Assembly: GCA_016712525.1 (NCBI GenBank) | Contig: JADJQX010000006.1 | Span: forward strand, 930,001-994,000 | DNA: 64,000 nucleotides | Direction of reading: 5' to 3' | From: Myxococcales bacterium | GTDB lineage: Bacteria; Myxococcota_A; Polyangia; Polyangiales; Polyangiaceae | In this document: positions 35,782 to 44,321 of the stretch, piece by piece | Numbering within the stretch: the first letter of the stretch is position 1 | How the letters are laid out: each line of letters starts with the position of its first letter | The notes under the pieces: generated by a model | The model's database searches: none | Told to the model about the DNA's origin: nothing | The model's input: only the letters and a program-made list of their open reading frames with translations | Translations under genes and position numbers: made by a program

Positions 35782-36743
35782 TGGACGTCGCGACTCAAGA
35801 GAAGCTCTCCCACATCGAGGCCAAGCTCGACGTGCTCACGTCACACATGGCCTATCTCGTCGAACGCCAGAAGAAGACCGAAGAGCTCTTCGCCGAGGCG
35901 ACTCCCATCTTGCGCGAGGTGATGAACGTCGCCACCCACAAGCTCGACGATCTCGACAAACGCGGCTATTTCCTCTTCGGGAGCGAGCTCCTCTCGGTCG
36001 GCGAGCGCATCGTCGAGGGGTTCACTCCCGATGACGTGAGGCAGCTCGGAGACGCCGTGGTGTCGATCTTGGAGACGGTGCGCGCGATGACGCAACCCGA
36101 GGTGCTCCAGATCGCGGGCGAGGCCTCGGCCGCGTTCCAATCGGTCGACAAGGTCGAGCCGATGGGGATCTTGGGCATGGTCCGCGCCACGCGGGACGAC
36201 GAGGTCCAGCGCGGCATGGCCGTGATGATGGATCTCATGCGCCACGTCGGAAAAGCCGCCGAGGTCATGGCGAGCAAGAAGAAGCCGAGCGCGGCCGAGT
36301 CGAAGCGCCAGAAGCTCGACGCCATCACGGGAGCCCGAAAAAAGAAGGCCCTCGGCGTCGAGAGGCCCGCGCCTCGCCCGCAGTCTCCGGCGAGCGCGCC
36401 ACGGGCTCGGGCGCACACGGTCGCAGCGACGCCTCCACCCACGACGCGCCTCGGAGGTGTCGAGTTCACGCCCGATGGTCACCTCGCCGACGCCTCCGCG
36501 TGGACACCCGAGCTCGCGAACGACCTCGCCGCCGCGCTCGGCGTGGCCCTCGGCGAAGAGCACCTCAAGGTCATCGCGTTCGCCCGGGACGACTTCGAGA
36601 AGACCGGGGTGTCCCCGAACATTCGGCGCATCACGCTCGGGCTCGGCGTCTCCACGAAAGACCTCTACGCCCTCTTCCCCAAGGCGCCCGGCCGCACGAT
36701 CGCCAAGATCGCCGGGATCCCCAAGCCTGCCGGCTGCCTCTGA
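35778..36743 (+). CDS. DUF1641-DsrC/TusE fusion protein
   Basis: 321 aa, starting inside the SQR stop (ATGA). Residues about 1-165 are a helical DUF1641-type domain, known as an SQR neighbour. A Lys/Ala/Pro linker spans about 166-225. Residues about 227-321 match DsrC/TusE: F-T-P-D-G-H-L-A-D-A-S-A-W, E-E-H-L-K-V-I, S-P-N-I-R-R-I-T and the end K-I-A-G-I-P-K-P-A-G-C-L with Cys at the penultimate position (C320). The second DsrC Cys, about 10 residues earlier, is Ala here, as in TusE. I infer a persulfide carrier tethered to an SQR-associated domain. I cannot tell if this fusion is already catalogued. Confidence 0.78.
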   Translation: MMDVATQEKLSHIEAKLDVLTSHMAYLVERQKKTEELFAEATPILREVMNVATHKLDDLDKRGYFLFGSELLSVGERIVEGFTPDDVRQLGDAVVSILETVRAMTQPEVLQIAGEASAAFQSVDKVEPMGILGMVRATRDDEVQRGMAVMMDLMRHVGKAAEVMASKKKPSAAESKRQKLDAITGARKKKALGVERPAPRPQSPASAPRARAHTVAATPPPTTRLGGVEFTPDGHLADASAWTPELANDLAAALGVALGEEHLKVIAFARDDFEKTGVSPNIRRITLGLGVSTKDLYALFPKAPGRTIAKIAGIPKPAGCL

Positions 36744-36775
36744 TCCACGAAACCTCGTTGCCACGCGAGAACCCC

Positions 36776-37252
36776 ATGAGCCCCATCGCCCAAGCTACGC
36801 GCAAAGTCGCCATCATCGCCTCGCACGGAGGCCTCGACGAGGCCTATCCGTCCCTCATCCTCGCCAACGCCGCGCGCCAGGCCGGAATCGAGTGCTTCGT
36901 GGTCTTCACGTTCTGGGGCCTCGACATCATCACCGAGAGCAAGGTCGATCACCTGCACGTGAACCTGGCCGGGAACGCGGCCTCGGGCATGCCGACCATC
37001 GTCGCGGGGCTCCCGGGCATGGAGAGCCTGGCCGCGAAGATGATGAAAAAGCAGATGGAGGAGCTCGATCTGCCGACCGTGCGCGACATGCTCGGCATCC
37101 TCGACGAGGCGGGCGCCGAGCTCTACGCCTGCGAGCTCGCCATGAAGATGTTCAAGCGCGAGAAGGGCGATCTCATCCCGCAGGTGAAGGACGTGATCAC
37201 CGCCGGTGATTTCTACGACCTCGCCGACGGCGCGCAGATCATCTTCACCTGA
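36776..37252 (+). CDS. DsrE/DsrF-like sulfur-transfer protein
   Basis: 158 aa. ATG 36776, 32 nt after the fusion gene. It has the DsrE2-type pattern V-V-F-T-F-W-G-L-D near residues 42-50 and a Cys in E-L-Y-A-C-E-L-A-M-K-M-F (C119), the usual persulfide-carrying Cys of this family; another Cys is C40. With SQR and the DsrC-like domain it makes a three-step sulfur relay. Confidence 0.8.
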   Translation: MSPIAQATRKVAIIASHGGLDEAYPSLILANAARQAGIECFVVFTFWGLDIITESKVDHLHVNLAGNAASGMPTIVAGLPGMESLAAKMMKKQMEELDLPTVRDMLGILDEAGAELYACELAMKMFKREKGDLIPQVKDVITAGDFYDLADGAQIIFT

Positions 37253-37277
37253 ATCCGCGTCCGCCGAGGGCTCTCGC

Positions 37278-38057
37278 TCAATGGAGGGCCTTCGCGACGA
37301 GCGCTCGTGTGTGCGCGAGGAGCTCGGGGCCGCCCGGGTCGCCGTGGCCCGGCACCACCACGGTGGCCGTGCCGTACCTCGCCGCGACCGCGTCGAGCGC
37401 CGCGGGCCAGGTCGTGAGCGACGCGTCCGCGACGTTGCCGAGGGTCTTCGCGTCCGAAGCTTTGATCATGCACCCTCCGAAGAGCAGCCCTTCGCCGGGG
37501 AGGCTCACGACGACGTTGTCGGGCGCGTGGGCGGGGCCGGGGTCGAGCACCTCGGCCTCGACCCCGGCGAGCACGAGGCGCTGGGGAGACACGATCGGCT
37601 CGGGGCGAAACCCAGGGTGCACGAGGAGCGTGGTCGTCCTCTCGGTGGCGTAGAGGGTGACGCCCGCCGCGAAGAGCGTGGCGAGCCCACCCGTGCGATC
37701 GTCGTGCGAGTGGGTGAAGACGGCCTTCTTCACGGGGCACCCGCGGGCCTTCGCGAGCTCGAGGAGCCGCGCCGTCGGCTGCTCTCCCCACGCCGAGTCG
37801 ACGAGCGCGCCCTCTCCGCGTGTGCACACGAGGAGCCCATTCGACGGGAAGCGGCCCACGTTGGGCAGCACGCGGTACGAGGTGTGGACGAGCACCCGCG
37901 GCGTGAGCTGGCGCAGGTCCACGCGGGCCGCGAGATCGTCCTCGGGCGCCGCGGTGGGGCTCGTGGGCTCGCGGCCTACGCCGATCTCGCACGCCGAGGC
38001 GAGCCCCGCGAGGAGCGCGGCGAGGGCGAGTGGGCCGAGGGCGCGAGCGTCGAACAT
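37278..38057 (-). CDS. Subclass B1 metallo-beta-lactamase-like lipoprotein
   Basis: 259 aa with a lipoprotein signal (A-G-L-A-S-A-C, Cys 23). The metallo-hydrolase site is complete for subclass B1: H116, H118 and D120 in T-H-S-H-D-D-R-T-G-G; H177 in G-P-A-H-A-P-D-N; C196 in G-G-C-M-I-K; H238 in V-P-G-H-G-D. Lys 199 and Asn 208 (L-G-N-V-A-D-A) are B1 substrate-binding positions. The G-G-C-x-x-K ... L-G-N block is specific to B1 and is not seen in glyoxalase-type members. Anchoring in the outer membrane would protect the periplasm. It is convergent with the sulfur cassette. Confidence 0.82.
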   Translation of the reverse strand: MFDARALGPLALAALLAGLASACEIGVGREPTSPTAAPEDDLAARVDLRQLTPRVLVHTSYRVLPNVGRFPSNGLLVCTRGEGALVDSAWGEQPTARLLELAKARGCPVKKAVFTHSHDDRTGGLATLFAAGVTLYATERTTTLLVHPGFRPEPIVSPQRLVLAGVEAEVLDPGPAHAPDNVVVSLPGEGLLFGGCMIKASDAKTLGNVADASLTTWPAALDAVAARYGTATVVVPGHGDPGGPELLAHTRALVAKALH

Positions 38058-38127
38058 GGCCGCATCGTACGCCGATCCCGGCCGTTCGATTCCAAGTAGG
38101 GAGATGTGCGTACGCGCTCGCGCGGAC

Positions 38128-38148
38128 GTGCGCGCACCGTGCGCGCAC
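38128..38148. promoter_or_regulatory. Two adjacent GTGCGCGCAC palindromes
   Basis: Perfect 10-bp palindromes at 38128-38137 and 38139-38148, centres 11 bp apart (one helical turn). They lie in the 230-bp gap between the beta-lactamase start (38057, minus) and the exported-protein gene (38288, plus). An imperfect third site lies near 38106-38115. This is a candidate operator, with the caution that GC-alternating sequence is common here. Confidence 0.4.
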
Positions 38149-38287
38149 CTCGGCCGAGCCGGTCACACACGCCGAAATCCCGGGAAATCCAGGCCCGTTC
38201 GAGGTGCTCGGGCTGGGCACGTCGGCTGCACTACCCGGAGCACGGGCCGCATCTCGCGAGCCCGGCTCGTCCTAGGGAGGTCTTCGC

Positions 38288-38884
38288 ATGAATCGTCTGG
38301 CCACGTCTGCGCTCACCGTCGTCGCGTTCTCGTTCGTCGCCGCCGTGGGCGGTGAGGCTCACGCCCAGTCGGCCTGCAACTCGGGCTCGAAGGTGCTCAC
38401 GGCGATTTGGGCGCAGTGGGGCGAGCGCATCAAGGCGAAGCAGTGCAAGTCGTCCGAGGAGTGCCTCGCCAACACGCAGAAGAAAGAGGAGCTCTTCCGC
38501 GAGATGCTCACGTTCTGGAACCAGCAGGCGCAGGGCTCGTGGGCGACGATCGGGCCGCGCCCGCTGCTCGTCGCCGGCGCCAAGAACGACGGCAAGGTCA
38601 TCGCGGGAGGCTCGCGCCTCTTCGTCTCGCAGACGCCCCTCGAGGGAGACACCTGGGAGGTCGTCGTCACCAAAGAAGGCAACGGGGCGGCCGAGGTGAC
38701 GGTCTCATCGAGCGACGGCGCGGGGTGCACACAAGGGCCGAGCGTGTCGTTCGCGAAGGGGGACAAGAACGGCACCAAGAAGAAGCTCACCCTCACCGGC
38801 GCGAACGGACGGATCGGCGTGGTGAAGGTCGACGCGAAGGGCACCGACGCGTTCGACTACGAGTTCACCTTCGTGAAGAAGTGA
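38288..38884 (+). CDS. Exported protein of unknown function
   Basis: 198 aa. GGGAGG lies 8-10 nt before ATG 38288. A Sec signal peptide of about 26 residues ends E-A-H-A-Q. The mature part has a helical half with Cys pairs (Q-C-K-S-S-E-E-C), then a beta-rich half ending F-D-Y-E-F-T-F-V-K-K. No family recognised. The next gene starts 8 nt after the stop, so the two are co-transcribed. Confidence 0.68.
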   Translation: MNRLATSALTVVAFSFVAAVGGEAHAQSACNSGSKVLTAIWAQWGERIKAKQCKSSEECLANTQKKEELFREMLTFWNQQAQGSWATIGPRPLLVAGAKNDGKVIAGGSRLFVSQTPLEGDTWEVVVTKEGNGAAEVTVSSSDGAGCTQGPSVSFAKGDKNGTKKKLTLTGANGRIGVVKVDAKGTDAFDYEFTFVKK

Positions 38885-38892
38885 GGTCCACG

Positions 38893-39438
38893 ATGAAGAG
38901 CAAAACTCTCGCGGTCGGGGTCGCCTCGCTCCTCTTGGGCACGGTCGTCACCGGCGCGCGTGCCGAGGGCGCGGGCGACATGAAGTACGGGACCCGCGTC
39001 GTGGCGCAGGGCTTCGAGTCTTCGTCGGGGTACAGCGCCTACATGTGCGAAGGCAGCGGCGTCTGGGCGAAGAAGGCCAAGTACTACACGAAGACGGGGG
39101 ACTACCGCTCGGACGTCGACGTCTTCTACTCGGAGGCGGGCAACTCCGAGCGCGTCTACACGATCCGGCCGAATGGCGACGTCGTGAAGCACGGCTCGAC
39201 CTACGTCGTCGCGAAGCTCGGGTACGTCGGCGGGGCCGCGAGCGTGACGGTGACCGTCTCGGATCCGTCGGGGATCAAGCGCGGCTCGGTGACGTGGACC
39301 CCGGTGTCGGGTGGCTTCTACAACGCCCAGGGCGCGTCGATGGGGACGTACGGGCGCGCGGCCGATGGCGACATGCGTATGCTCGCGTTCACCTTCTTCT
39401 ACCTCGCCAAGGAACACGGCTGCCTCTCTTCGCGCTGA
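38893..39438 (+). CDS. Exported protein of unknown function
   Basis: 181 aa with a Sec signal peptide (V-V-T-G-A-R-A-E, about 24 residues) and a mature part rich in Tyr, Gly and Val strands. It has only two Cys, near residue 51 (Y-M-C-E-G) and near the end (H-G-C-L-S-S-R). No family recognised; likely a partner of the preceding exported protein. Confidence 0.65.
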   Translation: MKSKTLAVGVASLLLGTVVTGARAEGAGDMKYGTRVVAQGFESSSGYSAYMCEGSGVWAKKAKYYTKTGDYRSDVDVFYSEAGNSERVYTIRPNGDVVKHGSTYVVAKLGYVGGAASVTVTVSDPSGIKRGSVTWTPVSGGFYNAQGASMGTYGRAADGDMRMLAFTFFYLAKEHGCLSSR

Positions 39439-39504
39439 GGCCTCCTACCTCGCGGAGGAGCACGGGTGCCTCTCTTCTCGTCGAGCGGCGGCGGCGAGGT
39501 GGCG

Positions 39505-40908
39505 CTATTTCGTGGAGATTTTCCACTTCTTCATGAGCCTGTGGAGGACGAAGCGGTTCTTGAGGCCGAGGTCCTTGTAGGCCCTGTCTTGGACGCCGCC
39601 GTGGCGCTCGAGGGCCGCACGGACCTCCTCCTCCGTGAGCGTCTCGGAGGGGCGCCGTGGGCCTTCGTCCTCGGCGCGGGCCATCTCTTCGAGGACCTCG
39701 GGGTGGAGCTCGGCGGTGTCGCCTTGGGCGCGGCCGAGGGCGAGCCAGAGCAACGTCTCGAGCTCGCGGACGTTCGTGCGGTACGTGTGAGCGACGAGCG
39801 CGCGCACGAGCGGGAACGAGAGCCTTGGCTCGCCTCGATCGTCGAGGAAGCGTGCGCCGATGTCCGGGTCGGCCTCGCTCACGCGCCGAAGGATGTGCCT
39901 CGCGAGCAGGGGGACGTCCTCGCGGCGCTCGTCGAGCCCGGGCACCGTGAGGCGTAGGCGGAACCGCGCCGCGACGTCGTGTTTGAGGGCCGCGACCGGG
40001 CGGTTCGTCGCCGCGACGAGGCGCATGTCCGTTCGCCGCACGCGCGCCTCGCCGAGCCGTTGGTACTCGCCGCGCTCGTCGAGCACGCGGAGCAATCGCG
40101 CCTGGATCTCGTCGGGGAGCTCACCGAGCTCGTCGAGGAAGAGGGTCGTGCCGTCGGCCTCGCCCACGAGGCCCTTGCGCTCGGGCGTGCCAGGGTTCGG
40201 ATAACCGCCGAGGTTCCCGAAGAGCTCCGCGTCGGCGATCCCCTCGGGGATGGTGACCGCGCTCCGCGAGACCATCGGCTTCTTTCCGCGCTTCGACAGG
40301 GCGTGGATGGCCTGCGCCACGATCTCCTTGCCGGCTCCGCTCGGGCCGAGGACGAGCACGTGGGCCGCGCGGGCTGCCACGAAGGCGACGTGCTCCCGGA
40401 GCTCCCAGGCGAGCGGGCTCTCTCCGACGATCCCGAGCCCGTCGGCTTCTCCGAAGCCAAAATCGGCCGCGAAGGCCTCGCGGAGGCGCGGGAGAACGGG
40501 GGGCCTCTCGACGCAGAGGAACGCGACCTGACCTTCGATCTCGCACGTCTCGCCCGGCGTGAGGGTGAGCGTGTCCACGGCCTTCCCGCGCGCGTCGAGG
40601 AGCCTTCGACGCCCGAGGTTCTTCACGAGCACGCCCTCGCGGTGGCGCACGACCTCGCACTGGCGACGCGAGATCGCAGGAGAGTCGAGCGGCGGGCGAG
40701 CTTCGTTTTGCCCTGGGCGCTGGCGCACGAGCGGGGCGAGCTCGTCCTCGTCGGGCTCGCGCCCGAGGATCTTCGGAGTCTCGGGCGCGAAGAGCAGGTC
40801 TCCCACGCGGCCAGGGTCGTACGCGTGCACGATCACGAGCGCGAGCCTCGGCCCGGCGGAGCTCTCCTTCGCGGACGGCGAGGGCTCGTCGATGGTCTCG
40901 TTCACCAT
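39505..40908 (-). CDS. FHA-AAA+ regulator of the NtrC-like class lacking GAFTGA
   Basis: 467 aa from ATG 40908. Residues about 20-135 are an FHA domain (I-L-G-R, S-R-R-Q, K-N-L-G-R), which binds phosphothreonine. An AAA+ domain follows: Walker A G-P-S-G-A-G-K-E at 188-195, Walker B L-F-L-D-E at 256-260. The GAFTGA loop that contacts sigma-54 is replaced by G-G-Y-P-N-P-G-T-P (about 234-242). The C-terminus is a Fis-like helix-turn-helix. It cannot be a normal sigma-54 activator. The start overlaps the upstream TPR gene by 7 nt; the kinase two genes upstream could phosphorylate an FHA ligand. Confidence 0.8.
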   Translation of the reverse strand: MVNETIDEPSPSAKESSAGPRLALVIVHAYDPGRVGDLLFAPETPKILGREPDEDELAPLVRQRPGQNEARPPLDSPAISRRQCEVVRHREGVLVKNLGRRRLLDARGKAVDTLTLTPGETCEIEGQVAFLCVERPPVLPRLREAFAADFGFGEADGLGIVGESPLAWELREHVAFVAARAAHVLVLGPSGAGKEIVAQAIHALSKRGKKPMVSRSAVTIPEGIADAELFGNLGGYPNPGTPERKGLVGEADGTTLFLDELGELPDEIQARLLRVLDERGEYQRLGEARVRRTDMRLVAATNRPVAALKHDVAARFRLRLTVPGLDERREDVPLLARHILRRVSEADPDIGARFLDDRGEPRLSFPLVRALVAHTYRTNVRELETLLWLALGRAQGDTAELHPEVLEEMARAEDEGPRRPSETLTEEEVRAALERHGGVQDRAYKDLGLKNRFVLHRLMKKWKISTK

Positions 40909-41817
40909 GTGTACACGACCCCGGGGGCCCGCGCGGTTCGGCTCGGACCGGGCCTCGCGAAGTGAAGGATGGCTGCCGCGACGAGCGCCGCCGCCCCCAC
41001 GCCGACGCCGATGGTGGACGTCCACGCGAGCCCGATCGCGCGATCCATCGCCGCGGCGCCCTCGGGCGTGCAGGTCGAGCGGGTGGGACAGCCCGCGTCG
41101 CTCTCGGCCTTCTGGCCGAAGGCGAGGCCGCCCACGACGCCGCCCACGACGACGAACGCAGCGCCCCCTGCGACGAGGAGGATCTCGGGGGCGCGCGACG
41201 GGGCCGCCGGAGCCGAGGCGGGCGGGGTGGATCGTGGAGCGGGCTCGACCTGCGCGGGCTCGGGAACGAGCCGCGGGAGCACGAGCGCTCGGATTTCACC
41301 CGGCGCTCCGGCCTCGAACGCGCGCTCGATCGGCAGGTAGCCCGAGGCTCGCGCGGCGACCACGTGGCTGCCCGCGTCGACCGGCAGGGGGAGGCCGAGG
41401 GCCGCCGGGCCAATACGTGTATCATCCAAGTAAATCGTGGCCTCGGCGGGGCCCTCGGACGTGATCTTCACGAAGGTCATCTTGGGGCGCAGCTCGGCGA
41501 GCTTCGCCCGCGCGAGGCCCTCCCGATCGCGGCGGCCGTCCTTCACGGCGACCGAGGCGGCCTCGTTGAAGGTGGCGTAGGCCGACGCGTAGCGCCCGAG
41601 CCGCTCCCAGCACGCGCCGAGGTCGAGCAGCGTGCCCCCGCCCGGATCGATGCGCTGGCTCTCCGCGAGCTTCGGGCAAGCCTCGGCGAAGTCGCCACGC
41701 TCCATGAGCGCGACCCCTTCCTCGAAGAGCACCTGCGCCACGGCGGCCGCGCTCGGCTGAGCGTGGGCCGTTCGGGCGAGCGTTCCGAGCGCGACGAGGG
41801 CCCCGAGGGCGAGACCC

Positions 41818-41831
<14 letters not shown>
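40902..41831 (-). CDS. TPR/PEGA-like envelope protein, kinase-associated
   Basis: 309 aa. ATG 41831 follows a signal peptide pattern (R-G-L-A-L-G-A-L-V-A-L-G-T-L-A-R-T-A-H-A). A TPR-like repeat (F-E-E-G-V-A-L-M-E-R-G-D-F-A-E-A-C-P-K-L) is followed by a beta-rich PEGA-type domain and a C-terminal two-helix membrane hairpin with a Cys loop between. It overlaps the kinase stop by 14 nt. A clear paralogue is encoded at 57042-58073 with the same order of parts. The role is unknown; it is probably an envelope sensor or substrate of the kinase. Confidence 0.72.
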
Positions 41832-43095
<1,264 letters not shown>

Positions 43096-43164
43096 CGACG
43101 CCGAAGGGTAGCAAATTCGCGCGGCCCGAGCCCGGGTGGGCGAACGGCGTCACGGCTTTGCTAT

Positions 43165-44163
43165 ATGTGCCTCGTGCGTGTCTCGCTCCGGCTCGTCGTT
43201 GCGTCCGCGGTCGTCGTCGCGGCAGGGTGCCACCTGCTCGTGGGGACGGAGGAGCGCACGGTGGGGGTCGCGACCGAGCCCGACGGCGCCCCGAGCGACG
43301 CGCCCGCCACGCCCGACGCGCCGGTCGACGCGGGCCAAGATGCCCCCGAGGCGAGCCTCGACGCGGGCGCGTGCGATCCGACGAAGCCCTTCGATTCGCC
43401 CGTCCCCGTTTTGGGGGTGAACAGCGTCGGCGGCGAGTTCGGCGTGACGCTCTCGGCTGACGAGCTCGAGATCTTCGTCACGTCCACGGGGGCCTCCGGT
43501 GGGGTCGCGTCGGTCCATCGGGCCACGCGCGCGCGCGTCGGCGAGCGGTTCGAGGGGCTCGAGCCGGTCACGCTCGCGGGGGTGCCCTCCGCGCACTGGG
43601 GCGTCACGCTGAGCGCGGACGGCAAGGAGCTCCTCGTGTCGGCCGGCCCGCGTCCGCGGCGTGTCTACCGCGCGTTTCGCCCGAGCGTGATCGAGCCGTT
43701 CGGCCCGGGCGAGCTCCTCCCGTTCGAGGGCGCGGCGGCCGGGGTCGCGTTCGACACACCCTCTCTCGGGGGCGAGGGGATCCTCTACCTCTCGCGCGAG
43801 CAAGGCCCGCAGTTCGACATGTTCTTCGCCTTCCGGAACGACGCGGGCGGCTTCTCGGCGCCCCGAAACCTCGTGGCCTTCAACACGCCCGGCACGAGCG
43901 AGGACTGGCCCGTCGAGTCGCACGACGGCAAGGTGCTCTTTTTCGCGAGCGGCGGGCTCTCGGCCACCGAAATCCTCGAGGCCCGGCGCGAATCGCGTGG
44001 CGAGCCCTACCCGGTCGGGCGCACACTGGCCTTCCCGCAGTCGGCGCTCAAGCACCCCGGCTTCGTCTCGCGTGACGGTTGCCGCTTGTACCTCGTGATG
44101 GAGAACGCACCCGGCGGGAGCGGCGGCTCGGACGTGTTCGTGGCGACCCGCGGCCGCCCCTGA
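43165..44163 (+). CDS. PD40/beta-propeller-like lipoprotein
   Basis: 332 aa with a lipoprotein signal (V-V-A-S-A-V-V-V-A-A-G-C, Cys 22). An Asp/Ala/Pro linker precedes a repeat domain with motifs such as S-A-D-E-L-E-I-F-V-T-S and S-A-D-G-K-E-L-L-V-S, the pattern of PD40/WD40-like TolB-type repeats. The start is the first ATG after a short gap; the ribosome binding site is weak. No catalytic function is expected. Confidence 0.7.
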   Translation: MCLVRVSLRLVVASAVVVAAGCHLLVGTEERTVGVATEPDGAPSDAPATPDAPVDAGQDAPEASLDAGACDPTKPFDSPVPVLGVNSVGGEFGVTLSADELEIFVTSTGASGGVASVHRATRARVGERFEGLEPVTLAGVPSAHWGVTLSADGKELLVSAGPRPRRVYRAFRPSVIEPFGPGELLPFEGAAAGVAFDTPSLGGEGILYLSREQGPQFDMFFAFRNDAGGFSAPRNLVAFNTPGTSEDWPVESHDGKVLFFASGGLSATEILEARRESRGEPYPVGRTLAFPQSALKHPGFVSRDGCRLYLVMENAPGGSGGSDVFVATRGRP

Positions 44164-44321
44164 CCCACGTAGATTTTTCGCGAAGTGCGCGGGCAAAAAC
44201 CGCGTAAGCTAGAGAGTCTCGCGCGCGTGTGGGGGCGTGTACGAGAAAGGCGGTCCCCGGCGATGCGTTCGTGCGAAACCCCGAGCTTCCCCCAAGGCGC
44301 CGCCTCATCGCGGAGGGCGTC

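Noticed and set aside
37278..38057. Calling the metallo-hydrolase a glyoxalase or subclass B3 enzyme
   Set aside because: It has the Cys zinc ligand in G-G-C-M-I-K and the L-G-N block, both B1 features absent from those families.
39505..40908. Calling the AAA+ regulator a sigma-54 activator
   Set aside because: The GAFTGA loop needed for sigma-54 contact is replaced by G-G-Y-P-N-P-G.
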